DNA of 64,000 nucleotides from PKWO01 sp036384915 (GTDB lineage: Bacteria > Pseudomonadota > Gammaproteobacteria > Burkholderiales > Burkholderiaceae_D). The DNA is taken from positions 1-64,000 of the forward strand of contig DASVLJ010000063.1 in NCBI GenBank assembly GCA_036384915.1, given 5' to 3'. A program made the translations under genes and the position numbers. The notes beneath the pieces were generated by a model. It was not told where the DNA came from. It was given only the letters and a program-made list of their open reading frames with translations, and made no database searches. Positions 1-7,709 of this stretch are shown here, piece by piece. The first letter of the stretch is position 1. Each line of letters begins with the position of its first letter.

Positions 1-141
1 ACGCGGGTGCCGACGCGAAATTTGCGGCCATTTTGCGCGCTCGCTTCGCGCCAATAGCTCGCTATTGGCTTGGCGCGATCACCCAAACTGACTCGCAACT
101 TTCGCGTCGTCATCCCGCGTTCCGATGAAATATTCGGGCTA
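1..141. repeat. Right part of a MITE-like element, cut by the window edge
   Basis: Positions 2-141 match 10879-11018 at about 96% identity, by eye, with a constant offset of 10877. The right terminal inverted repeat seen in the complete copy (TCCGATGAAATATTC...) lies at 121-141 here. The interior holds a small hairpin, GCCAATAG CTCG CTATTGGC. No gene is visible in it. Confidence 0.85.
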
Positions 142-151
142 ACGCTGCAAG

Positions 152-230
152 TGCAATGGAAGCAGGGCGTCATTAGCGAAGCGTAATGCGCGGTATGCGG
201 CTATCGCCCGTGCAGGCTGCTTGCGTGGGC
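152..230. repeat. GAAGCGTAATGC repeat, copy 1
   Basis: This stretch carries the block AGGGCGTCATTAGCGAAGCG followed by TAATGCGC and a GC-rich tail. Related blocks occur near 605, 3405 and 10390. The family looks like a dispersed REP-type extragenic repeat. It abuts the MITE-like copy at the window start. Confidence 0.6.
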
Positions 231-287
231 GCTTCAAGACGCAATTGGCGAACGCTTTGCGCCTTGGGGGGGGCGGCTCGATTGCGA

Positions 288-509
288 TTAGTGGCAATTT
301 GCCACTGCGGCGGCGTAAGCCTGGGTGCAGCTATTGGTGTTGGTTCCATTGTGTGCGACCACGCAATCGGCATTGGCCTGCTGGGCTTGCTGCTGACATG
401 CTTGATAGGACGCGCTGGGGCCGGACGAGCCGCCGCCGCCGCCGCCGCATGAGGTGATGGAAATGGCAATTGCGGTGGCGACCGCAGTTCCGAGCAGATA
501 TCGTTTCAC
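288..509 (-). CDS. Small Gly- and Cys-containing lipoprotein, hypothetical
   Basis: A 73-residue protein from a GTG start placed behind an AGGGA ribosome-binding site about eight bases upstream. The N-terminus is basic (VKRYLLGT) and is followed by a hydrophobic stretch ending in ITSC, a plausible lipobox that would anchor the mature protein through its first Cys. Six glycines follow directly, then a Gln/Ala-rich region with three more Cys. An in-frame ATG at 575 would add 22 residues but has no signal-peptide logic. Function unknown. The gene lies between two repeat copies, and the opposite strand also has open frames, so coding status is moderate. Confidence 0.5.
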   Translation of the reverse strand: MKRYLLGTAVATAIAISITSCGGGGGGSSGPSASYQACQQQAQQANADCVVAHNGTNTNSCTQAYAAAVANCH

Positions 510-1266
510 GTAAGGTATCCCTGAGATGGTTTTAATTAAAGAAAGGCCGGCGATTCTAGCATGAGTTTTCGCCATTTCTCATGCAAAGCTTCGCCGCTGC
601 GAGGTGCAATGGAAGTAAGGCGTCATTGGCGGAGCGTAATGCGCCGTATGTGGACTTCGCCCAGGCAGATCGCTCGCTTTGGCGACATGCGGCAACCGTG
701 CATCGGTCCGCCTGTGTGGAATGCGTCCGGCGTAATACGCGGCGCTACGCAATCCGCGGATGCTTTGTTACCCCATGGCTCACCGCCACTATTCCGCTCA
801 CCCCCTTTTCGACGAGGCCGGGGCTTCATGCGCCCAACGGTATGACTTCACTTCGTCAGCCTTATCCTGAGTAACTAACTGTTTGAATTTATTGGGCTTT
901 TACATGCATGCTGGTATTTTATCTATTCTTCTTTACAACAATAATGCAATTCTGTTATCCTCCGTCACACTCGGGAGTCACTGGTTTTTTTAGTGCCTGA
1001 TGCTACGCGCTCCAAATCTGCCCGGCAGTCGAATGAAAGAAGGGGCCTTGATTCACTGACACTTTGCTGAGCACATCGGACGTGCCGGCGGCAACCGGCG
1101 TATCGGCGGTGGCCGAAGGAGCGGGGAATCACGGCGGGATCGCGCGTGTTTTCGCAGCAGGACTATACGTCGAAGGATTTGCGCCAACGGGCCAAACCGA
1201 CGGCGAGACCAAGTTGAATGCCAACGGATTTCATCAACTGCACTATATTAGCGACAGAGATATCTC
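510..1266. other. Non-coding region with one repeat copy
   Basis: About 750 bases without a supported gene. Copy 2 of the GAAGCGTAATGC-type repeat is at roughly 603-700. The part from 880 to 1000 is AT-rich and may hold a promoter for the gene at 1267. An 83-codon open frame at 1064-1315 has no credible ribosome-binding site and overlaps that gene, so it is not called. Confidence 0.6.
603..700. repeat. GAAGCGTAATGC repeat, copy 2
   Basis: The block GCAATGGAAGTAAGGCGTCA then GGAGCGTAATGCGCC resembles copy 1 (GCAATGGAAGCAGGGCGTCA then GAAGCGTAATGCGC). The tail diverges. Confidence 0.6.
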
Positions 1267-1875
1267 ATGCGTTATAAGCTCCCAACTCGATTCGCACGTT
1301 ATCAAACCGGGCTAGTCTCCGGCATTTTGATGAGCTTGTGTTTATGCCTGACTGCATGCTCAACCGCGCAAAATTCGAGTCAAACCGCCAATCAGAATTC
1401 AAAGGAAGCGATCATGGAAAATACCTCTTCTCAACGTGATGCAGACAGCAAGTTGACGGTCGTGCTGGTTACGCCGGATATGTTCTTCCGTCAGCGATTG
1501 GATGAAAAGGCATTGCTTTCGGCCGGCTGCAAATACGCCATTACGGATCAAGCCGTGGCCGATGCTTTCATGGCCAAGCTGAAAGCAGCCAAGCAGCGCG
1601 AAGACGGCAACATCGGCGCGCAGGATTTCGACGTGCGCTATAAGTTGACGTTCCACGGCAAGAACAGCGACCCCGCGATGGAGCGCATCCTGCTTGGCCC
1701 TTACCAGGGGGGCGCGGCAGGTGTGATGGCCGGTGCCGGCGACAGCGCTTATTCCAAGGGCGCTATTTTCGACGTGCAAATTTTCTCCGACATTATGCAA
1801 CTCGTACGCACCCACGGCGGCTTGACCCAGCCGGTGCAGGAGTGCGACGGTTACATCCTCAACCATTACAAGTAA
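1267..1875 (+). CDS. Outer-membrane type lipoprotein, hypothetical
   Basis: A 202-residue protein with an N-terminal signal of about 28 residues: basic RYKLPTRFARY, then a hydrophobic core ending in the lipobox LTAC followed by Ser. Lipid attachment at that Cys is expected, so the mature protein should be a lipoprotein. The following 30 residues are Ser/Asn/Gln-rich and look disordered. The rest is a mixed alpha/beta domain of about 140 residues with no motif I recognise. It is followed after 67 bases, with a small hairpin between, by the M91-type peptidase gene, so the two may be co-transcribed. Function unknown. Confidence 0.75.
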   Translation: MRYKLPTRFARYQTGLVSGILMSLCLCLTACSTAQNSSQTANQNSKEAIMENTSSQRDADSKLTVVLVTPDMFFRQRLDEKALLSAGCKYAITDQAVADAFMAKLKAAKQREDGNIGAQDFDVRYKLTFHGKNSDPAMERILLGPYQGGAAGVMAGAGDSAYSKGAIFDVQIFSDIMQLVRTHGGLTQPVQECDGYILNHYK

Positions 1876-1884
1876 AAGCGACCA

Positions 1885-1903
1885 CCTCGCGGAACCCGCG
1901 AGG
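1885..1903 (+). other. Intergenic hairpin
   Basis: CCTCGCGG AAC CCGCGAGG forms a perfect eight-base stem with a three-base loop between the lipoprotein and peptidase genes. There is no T-run behind it, so it is not a canonical terminator. It may be an mRNA processing or stability element. Confidence 0.5.
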
Positions 1904-1942
1904 CCTTCATACGTCACAAACCATCCATGGTAGGAGACATCC

Positions 1943-2788
1943 ATGCCAACCAATTACACGGCTGCAGATTTCACTGTGCAAAACGCGACGGCGGAGGATA
2001 CCGCGCAATTGAATCATGCGTTGGAATATTTGCAGCAAAGCCCCGATGCGCAGGAAATCCTCAAAGGCATGCACGACAAGGGTGTGAAAATCAGTATCAT
2101 CCACGATGGCAATGATCACTACACCGATGGAAACAAGACCATTTACTGGGATCCGAAATCCGCGCTCACGGTCCAACCCAACGCAGGCGGGAAATCCACC
2201 GGCATGCAATCGCCGGCGCTTGGCCTTATCCATGAAGGCGCACATGCGACCGACCCCGATCTGGTCAAGCACGCCAGCGAGGCCAATGCCCAATACGAAA
2301 ACAATGCCGAAAAATACGCCATCGACAAAGAAAACAAAATCGGCGCAACACTAGGCGAGCCCAAGCGCGAAAACCACCTCGCCGCCGCGCTGCCGAATGT
2401 CGCCGATTCCACCACGCACTCGGTGAACGTCTATGACAAGGACGGCAAGCTGCTCAAAACGGAAGAGCACACGTATTCCTCCCATAAGCGGAAGCGGGAT
2501 AGCGAAGAACCTCATGCCGATGAGGCGCCGGCCAAGGACCCCAAACTTGCAGCCGCCGGTGAAAAGTTCGAGAGCCTGATGAATTCACTCAAGGAATTCA
2601 AGGAAACCGGCAAAACGGCCAGCATGGACGCGACGATGAAGAACATCGGCGACGCGAACGTAACCGGTCTGATACCCGACGCCGCTGTCGCCGTGACCCG
2701 CAAAGAGCAGCAAACCCAACTCGAAACGGCACGGCAAGCACCGCAGCCGGCACCGGCTATTGGACAGCCGAAAGGGCCCAGCAGATAA
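1943..2788 (+). CDS. M91-type zinc metallopeptidase, effector-like
   Basis: A 281-residue protein without a signal peptide, started at ATG behind TAGGAGA. Residues 97-101 are HEGAH, an HExxH zinc site, preceded by IYWDP (about 67-71) and SPALGLI. About 30 residues downstream KENKIGATLGEPKRENH resembles the EN-x-x-x-x-LG-x-P-x-R signature I associate with the M91 family, whose best-known member is the type III effector NleD, which cleaves host MAP kinases. After residue 170 the protein is polar and probably disordered, with a basic HKRKR at about 181-185 and a Pro/Gln-rich tail. This suggests a secreted or injected toxin or effector rather than a housekeeping enzyme, but no secretion genes are nearby. 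The membrane protein gene starts six bases after its stop. The M91 assignment is from motif memory only. Confidence 0.6.
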   Translation: MPTNYTAADFTVQNATAEDTAQLNHALEYLQQSPDAQEILKGMHDKGVKISIIHDGNDHYTDGNKTIYWDPKSALTVQPNAGGKSTGMQSPALGLIHEGAHATDPDLVKHASEANAQYENNAEKYAIDKENKIGATLGEPKRENHLAAALPNVADSTTHSVNVYDKDGKLLKTEEHTYSSHKRKRDSEEPHADEAPAKDPKLAAAGEKFESLMNSLKEFKETGKTASMDATMKNIGDANVTGLIPDAAVAVTRKEQQTQLETARQAPQPAPAIGQPKGPSR

Positions 2789-2794
2789 CAGCCT

Positions 2795-3343
2795 ATGCCA
2801 GACGATGAATTGAAGCAGTTGATCACGCAAGTAGCCGAGTTGCTCGAATATTTCAAGCGGCAGACGGAAAAAGCCAGCGAGAGCAATAGCGCGGCGTCCC
2901 TTCAGCTGCAACAGGCTGCCGCGGCGGCGCCCGCCGTGATACGGGAAGCGGCGAGCGATGCACTGACGCAGGTTTCCAAAGATGTGGCAGATACCATGCA
3001 CGACAATCTGCAAATCCCGATGAACGATTTTGCGCGGCGCTTGATGGAAGCGGAGCACCACGTTGCCAAGACAATGCAAGTCTTCGCCGAGCGCCTGATC
3101 ACCTTTCAAAAGAGCATCTTGCTGACGCTGGGTTTGATGGCTATCGCGGCAATCCTGCTGATCGCGGGCGCGGCCGGCGGGGTGTGGTATTCCCACAAAG
3201 AGGTCGAGCGCAACCGCGTTGAAGCCGATTTGCTGCGCGCTTATAACCAGGCGGACGTGACGATCTGCGAGGATCGGCTTTGCGCGAAGATCGACAAGTC
3301 GGGTAAGCACTACGGAAATTATGTACCCGTAGCGCCTCGGTGA
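2795..3343 (+). CDS. Coiled-coil protein with one membrane segment, hypothetical
   Basis: A 182-residue protein. Residues 1-100 are helical, Ala/Gln-rich and probably coiled coil. A strongly hydrophobic stretch at about 110-132 (LLTLGLMAIAAILLIAGAAG) is a single membrane span. About 50 residues with two Cys follow. It starts six bases after the stop of the M91-type peptidase gene and so is probably translated from the same mRNA. It could be an immunity or export partner of that peptidase, but nothing in the sequence proves it. I do not recognise the family. Confidence 0.65.
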   Translation: MPDDELKQLITQVAELLEYFKRQTEKASESNSAASLQLQQAAAAAPAVIREAASDALTQVSKDVADTMHDNLQIPMNDFARRLMEAEHHVAKTMQVFAERLITFQKSILLTLGLMAIAAILLIAGAAGGVWYSHKEVERNRVEADLLRAYNQADVTICEDRLCAKIDKSGKHYGNYVPVAPR

Positions 3344-3671
3344 GGCAAGTCCGCCATGGACTAGCGTTCCGCTTCTACGATTCACGATGATAAGGCCCAA
3401 ACCACGTAGGACGTCATGAACGAAGCGTAATGCGCCGCATGGGGTTATCGCATGGGCGGATTGCCCGCTTCGGCAACATCCGGCGCTACGAGCTACGGCC
3501 GCGACGGCTGTTCGGCCAGGATACGGATGGCCGCCCCCGACAACAACACCATGGCCTTGTTGAAATGAGTTCATACATGAAGGCATGTATGATGTCGTTT
3601 GCGAAAGATCATATAACAATCGCGAGCGATCGATGGAATGTGTGCATGGCTCAGGGGTGGGCAAATCATTG
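3344..3671. other. Non-coding region with two repeat types
   Basis: Copy 3 of the GAAGCGTAATGC-type repeat lies at about 3405-3465. The block at 3515-3560 (CGGATGGCCGCCCCCGACAA then CAACACCATG) matches the reverse complement of 10530-10575. No gene is supported here. Confidence 0.6.
3405..3560. repeat. GAAGCGTAATGC repeat, copy 3, plus a second shared block
   Basis: GACGTCATGAACGAAGCG then TAATGCGCCGCATG resembles the other copies. The second block, near 3520-3556, recurs inverted at 10530-10575 beside the large palindrome, so a composite repeat unit may be involved. Confidence 0.55.
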
Positions 3672-5381
3672 ATGCGTTGGAGAGGCCGGCGGCCGCCGGT
3701 CTTCAAGTGGCTGTTTGCCTGCGCCTGCGCAATCGCCTTTTGCAACGATGCCGTTGCCCAGTTCGTCAGCGGAACGGGTTTTTTCATTACACACGACGGC
3801 TTCATCGTCACGAACGACCACGTCGTCCATAACATGGCATCGGTGACCGTTCGGACAAGGGACGGCAGCACCTTTCCGGCGGAAGTGGTCAGCTTGGATG
3901 AAGCGAACGACCTCGCGATTTTGAAAATCAGCGGCGGCGCAGGCACCGTCCGCCCGCTGGCGATACGCCCGTCTCTTGGCGTGCCCAAGGGCAGCCACGT
4001 TTTCACAATCGGCTTCCCGGTACCGTCCATCCAGGGCCCGGAAGCCAAGGTGACGGAAGGAATCGTCAGCAGCCTGTCGGGACCCGGCGGCGAACCCAAC
4101 AACTTCCAGGTTTCGGTATCGATTCAGCCGGGCAATTCCGGTGGGCCCCTGATTGATTCCAGCGGTGCCGTTGTGGGAATCGTCGCATCGAAGCTGAGCG
4201 CGAAGGTAGCCTATTCCATGTATGGCTTCCTGCCCGAAAACGTCAACTATGCCGTCAAATCGGACTACCTGCTGGAATTGGCCGCGACCATTCCCAATCT
4301 ACCGGAAAAACTGAAAAAGCCGGGCGGCGCTGCCAACCTGCCGCTGACATCGCTCGTCGAAGCAACCGAGAAATCGGTGGTATTCATATACGGCCCGGAA
4401 CGCGGCGGGCAGGCACCTGCAGCCGAAGCCCAAGCGCCCGCGCCGGAAACGCATCGGGATCCTCCGCCCGCAAAACCGCGATACGAACTGGGGGCAGAAG
4501 GGATTGAATTGCAAAGACGCGGCATGTCGGCATTCAATGAAAAGCGCTATGCCGATGCCCTTTACCTTTTTGGCCAGGCTGCGGACCGCGGCAATACGGA
4601 TGCGCAAGTCGATGTTGGATACATGTACGAGCAGGGTCTCGGCGTCGGCAAGGACATGGTTGAGGCGTTGAGATGGTACAAAACGGGCGCAGCCAAGGGC
4701 AATGCCATAGGTGAAAGCAATCTCGGGTATATGTATCGAAACGGCTTCGGTACGAACAAGAACGGGGTCGAGGCGGAAAAATGGTTTCGCAAGGCGGCGG
4801 AGCAAGGCTTGGCCAGAGCGCAATACTTTCTTGGTTCGATGTACCTGAACGGCGACCTTGTCGCAAAAAACTTTGACGAGGCGCGCCAATGGCTTGGCAA
4901 GGCTGCCGCTCAAGGAGAGGAGAGCGCCAACGTCGACCTCGGATACATGTACCAGAATGGTCTCGGCGTCCCCAAGGATTATGCCGAAGCGGAAAAATGG
5001 TACCGGCTGCCCGCGGAAAAAGGCAATGCCACCGCCATCGCCAATCTGAAAGTCCTCCAGGCATCCATCGCGGCCGAGGAAGAGCAACGCAGGGCCGAGG
5101 CGGCCCGGGCGGCTGCGGCCAAAGCGGCAAGTGCCCTGCCTTACCTGGTAGGTACGGTGGATGAAGTCAACGCCAAGTATGGTTTTGTCACGGTGAGGAC
5201 GGGCAAAACCATTGCGCCCGATACGCCTCTCGTGTTTGAAGTCGATGGCCGCGAAACGGGCGGCCGCGCCGGAAAGCAGGCGGGACATCTCGTTTCGGCG
5301 ACGCTCGATGGCGCAAATTCCGATGGCACAGCGATGGCGATGCCGGCGGTCGGCAGCCGCGTCTACCTCAATCACCCATAA
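3672..5381 (+). CDS. Secreted DegP-like serine protease with Sel1 repeats
   Basis: A 569-residue protein. The chosen ATG gives a good signal peptide with cleavage near AVA-QF (about residue 29); longer in-frame starts exist at 3633 and 3585. A trypsin-like domain carries the catalytic triad His50 (TNDHVVH), Asp80 (NDLAIL) and Ser156 (PGNSGGPL), as in HtrA/DegP proteases. No PDZ domain is evident. After a Pro/Ala-rich linker (about residues 245-275) come about five Sel1-type repeats with motifs such as GYMYEQGLGV and AAEQGLARAQ, which usually bind partner proteins. A C-terminal module of about 75 residues (YLVGTVDEV to the end) is beta-rich and unknown to me. It probably acts in the periplasm. 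The lipoprotein gene follows after 26 bases. The protease-Sel1 combination is uncommon. Confidence 0.85.
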   Translation: MRWRGRRPPVFKWLFACACAIAFCNDAVAQFVSGTGFFITHDGFIVTNDHVVHNMASVTVRTRDGSTFPAEVVSLDEANDLAILKISGGAGTVRPLAIRPSLGVPKGSHVFTIGFPVPSIQGPEAKVTEGIVSSLSGPGGEPNNFQVSVSIQPGNSGGPLIDSSGAVVGIVASKLSAKVAYSMYGFLPENVNYAVKSDYLLELAATIPNLPEKLKKPGGAANLPLTSLVEATEKSVVFIYGPERGGQAPAAEAQAPAPETHRDPPPAKPRYELGAEGIELQRRGMSAFNEKRYADALYLFGQAADRGNTDAQVDVGYMYEQGLGVGKDMVEALRWYKTGAAKGNAIGESNLGYMYRNGFGTNKNGVEAEKWFRKAAEQGLARAQYFLGSMYLNGDLVAKNFDEARQWLGKAAAQGEESANVDLGYMYQNGLGVPKDYAEAEKWYRLPAEKGNATAIANLKVLQASIAAEEEQRRAEAARAAAAKAASALPYLVGTVDEVNAKYGFVTVRTGKTIAPDTPLVFEVDGRETGGRAGKQAGHLVSATLDGANSDGTAMAMPAVGSRVYLNHP

Positions 5382-5407
5382 CAATCATTGCCCGACCACT
5401 CTCGACC

Positions 5408-5836
5408 ATGAATCGCATTGTTTACGCTGGCTGCTTCGCCTTGCTATTGGCCGGATGCACCGCGCCGCTGAAGACGGACCAGAAGCTGGTTGCCTTGATG
5501 CCGGAATCCGTCGCAAGAAAAGTCCTGGAAAGCCATCTTGGCACGGAGTGGACGAATGCCCCTTACATCGAAAAGACCGGCGATTGCGTGGCCGGGTTTG
5601 CCCCCGGTTTCATGAAGGTGGAACGCGTGCCGATTGCCTTCACGGATATCAAGGGTATCAACTACAACCCCACCTTGGGCAAGATCTACATTGTGACCGC
5701 CCGGACTCAAACCGGCCCCTTCGCTACCTGTATTCAGAAAATCGGTTTCCGGGTCAGTGAAGGTGAGGCGGCTGAAGTCTCCAATGCGCTGAAGTCTTTG
5801 GGGGCTTGCACGTCCGCGGATCGGCTGCAGTGCTGA
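5408..5836 (+). CDS. Small lipoprotein, hypothetical
   Basis: A 142-residue protein with a short signal sequence and the lipobox LLAGC at residues 12-16, so lipid attachment is expected. The mature part contains four further Cys, enough for two disulfides, and is otherwise unrecognised. It lies 26 bases behind the protease-Sel1 gene and is probably in the same transcript, so both products would share the cell envelope. It converges on the minus-strand LC7 gene that ends at 5935. Confidence 0.75.
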   Translation: MNRIVYAGCFALLLAGCTAPLKTDQKLVALMPESVARKVLESHLGTEWTNAPYIEKTGDCVAGFAPGFMKVERVPIAFTDIKGINYNPTLGKIYIVTARTQTGPFATCIQKIGFRVSEGEAAEVSNALKSLGACTSADRLQC

Positions 5837-5934
5837 ATTGACGGTAACCAGCCGGTTCTGCCAACTCGATGTCTTGAAATTTGCTTGTGACGGAAAGAAG
5901 CCCGGTACCGTTCCGAAATTCGTGTTACCAGCCG

Positions 5935-6327
5935 TTAAACCAGTTCGCCAACTTCCGCCAGACACGCGGCAAATCGGCCGGACGCCAGAAATGCCATGTG
6001 CCGCAACATGCCTGCCTGCATTTCCTGCGTGCCGCCCAGCGCCAAAATATTGTTCGCTTCTCCGATTCGCGTGACATACCAAGGGCCTTTGGCGGTCCAT
6101 ATCATTGCCTCCGTGACGACGCCCTGGTCCATGATTTTCATGCATGAGTCCATCTCCGCAATCAAATGGGTGGCAACCGCAGCGGCCGATTCCTTGAACA
6201 ATGTGCCTTGCGAGGCCAGGACCAGCCCGTCCGAATTCGCGATAACGGCGCCGCTCAGCTGCGGGCATTCCTCGAATAGTCGAACCACCTCCGAAGTCAA
6301 TCTGTCTTCAGTCGTTGCAAATGACAT
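5935..6327 (-). CDS. Roadblock/LC7-type protein
   Basis: A 130-residue cytosolic protein starting MSFATTEDR. It has the pattern typical of roadblock/LC7 domains: an N-terminal helix, then strands around GAVIANSDGLVLASQG, a long helix with AAAVATHLIAEMDS, and strands ending in a helix near the C-terminus. In bacteria such proteins are partners or GTPase-activating factors of small Ras-like GTPases (MglB for MglA). It is the last gene of the seven-gene minus-strand unit that also encodes a GTPase, 25 bases behind the 171-residue gene. An in-frame upstream extension to 6528 runs antisense-like through that gene and was not used. Confidence 0.75.
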   Translation of the reverse strand: MSFATTEDRLTSEVVRLFEECPQLSGAVIANSDGLVLASQGTLFKESAAAVATHLIAEMDSCMKIMDQGVVTEAMIWTAKGPWYVTRIGEANNILALGGTQEMQAGMLRHMAFLASGRFAACLAEVGELV

Positions 6328-6352
6328 GTTCGATAGCACCTTGGCTCCCTGT

Positions 6353-6868
6353 TTACGCCCAAGCGGCGGCGGCCCGCGCCATTCGCCGAACCAGATTGAC
6401 CAGCGACGGCCCATGCCATGTCCTGGCGCCGACAGCCAGATGAAAGCGCCTGGCGGCCGCGGCGGTGCCGACCCAAAACGCCAATTCGGAGACCGCGGCC
6501 GAGGGGGCGGGCTGCTTTGAGCGGGCAATGATCATTCTTTCCGAATCGAAGAGTTCCGCGTAATTGCCGCCGGCTTGCGCCATCTCGTCCAGGTCGCGGT
6601 CGAACTCGCTCCAGGTTCCGGCGCAACCGGGCGGCGGAGCGAGAGGAATCGAAATCGCGCCTTCGCGCACCAGGCGGAACATGGCCTTTGCCGCTACCGC
6701 GCGATTTGAAAACGCATCCAGCTCGGAAAGCGACCACGGCCGGGATTCGGGCCGACGGACAAAATACATAAAGAGCTGACGTTCCATGCTGTCGGCCGGC
6801 GAGGCGGTCCATTGCAGGACGCCCCGCAAGGTCGGCGATACGTAGCACTTTGACGCATCACGGTTCAT
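6353..6868 (-). CDS. Unknown protein of the LC7/GTPase unit
   Basis: A 171-residue protein with no family I recognise. An early helical region (LSELDAFSNRAVAAKAMFRLVREG, about residues 47-70) could be a winged-helix-like fold. The later part is Ala-rich. Its ATG overlaps the 3' end of the upstream LC7 gene by 11 bases, which indicates translational coupling. Its function must be sought in the context of the roadblock proteins and the GTPase. Confidence 0.7.
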   Translation of the reverse strand: MNRDASKCYVSPTLRGVLQWTASPADSMERQLFMYFVRRPESRPWSLSELDAFSNRAVAAKAMFRLVREGAISIPLAPPPGCAGTWSEFDRDLDEMAQAGGNYAELFDSERMIIARSKQPAPSAAVSELAFWVGTAAAARRFHLAVGARTWHGPSLVNLVRRMARAAAAWA

Positions 6869-7250
6869 GAATCTGCGAAAGTGCGCGTGCGGTATTGCGT
6901 ACGTCGATAATCAGCTTGCCAAGTTGCGAGCCGGTCTTGGCTGAAACGGCCAGCACGCCGGCATCCGTGCCGGTCAGCAGCAAAGGGCCCCCGGTAGCGT
7001 CGACGATGAGTTGCAGTAATTTGCCTCTATGCGCCTCAGTTGCCGTTCGCTGCGCGAGTGCGACAATTGAGGCGCACATGGCACCAAACCGGTCGGCATC
7101 CACGCCGGTGGCCAAATCGGTCGCCAGCAAAATGCCGTCCGCGCTTATGTAAGCCGCGCCGTCGACGGACGGCTGCGTAGTTCTCAACATGCGCAATGCC
7201 GATCTCGCTTTGCTTAACGTAATTTGGCTGAAGCGGTGGGATGCACTCAT
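6858..7250 (-). CDS. Roadblock/LC7-type protein
   Basis: A 130-residue protein with a roadblock/LC7-like pattern: a helix, then GAAYISADGILLATDL, a helix with AMCASIVALAQRTATEA, then LLQLIVDATGGPLLL and a C-terminal helix. It begins six bases after the stop of the upstream LC7-like gene and overlaps the next gene by 11 bases, so all are translated from one mRNA. It probably dimerises or binds the GTPase encoded upstream. This second roadblock protein is distinct in sequence from the one at 5935-6327, which suggests a heteromeric assembly. Confidence 0.75.
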   Translation of the reverse strand: MSASHRFSQITLSKARSALRMLRTTQPSVDGAAYISADGILLATDLATGVDADRFGAMCASIVALAQRTATEAHRGKLLQLIVDATGGPLLLTGTDAGVLAVSAKTGSQLGKLIIDVRNTARALSQIHEP

Positions 7251-7256
7251 TGTCGA

Positions 7257-7661
7257 TTACAGCGCGGACTCGATAAGCGGCAATTCCATGCGCGCCTTCG
7301 TCAATACCATGCCGAGATTGGCGCCCTTTCTGCAGACGAAGGTCAGAACCTGTTGTTGACGTTTGCCGCGCAGGAAGATGTGGATCAAATTGTCGCTATT
7401 GACGATGATTTCCTGGAAGTAGTGGCGTCCGTCTTCCGGCACGCCGCGCGAGTGGCGAAACATCTTTTCGATCGCGACGACGTTGGGGCCCTGAAACAGG
7501 TCGGCTGTCGCCGCGGCCAGCATTTCGATGACTTCCTGCGGATGGGAGTCGACCGTCTTCACGCTAAGCAGCATCCCCGAGGCGAGATCGACGAATCCGG
7601 CCGCGATGCAGTCCGGTACCGAGGAAATTGCTTTTTGAAGTGCGTTGTCAATTTGTGCCAT
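7257..7661 (-). CDS. Roadblock/LC7-like protein (third in unit)
   Basis: A 134-residue protein starting MAQIDNALQ; an in-frame ATG at 7676 is less likely because GGAAAT at that point would serve as the binding site of the later start. The pattern resembles the roadblock fold: a helix, then CIAAGFVDLASGMLLSVKT, a helix EVIEMLAAATADLFQG, a long insertion, then strands around IHIFLRGK and a C-terminal helix. It sits 48 bases after the ABC-phosphatase gene and six bases before the next LC7 gene. The assignment is weaker than for the other two. Confidence 0.65.
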   Translation of the reverse strand: MAQIDNALQKAISSVPDCIAAGFVDLASGMLLSVKTVDSHPQEVIEMLAAATADLFQGPNVVAIEKMFRHSRGVPEDGRHYFQEIIVNSDNLIHIFLRGKRQQQVLTFVCRKGANLGMVLTKARMELPLIESAL

Positions 7662-7709
7662 GCTATAAATTTCCAAAAAAAAAATCTGTAAAAGTGGTGG
7701 TTGATCGTA

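Noticed and set aside
1064..1315. An 83-codon plus-strand frame before the lipoprotein gene
   Set aside because: It overlaps the better supported lipoprotein start and has no domain or binding site.
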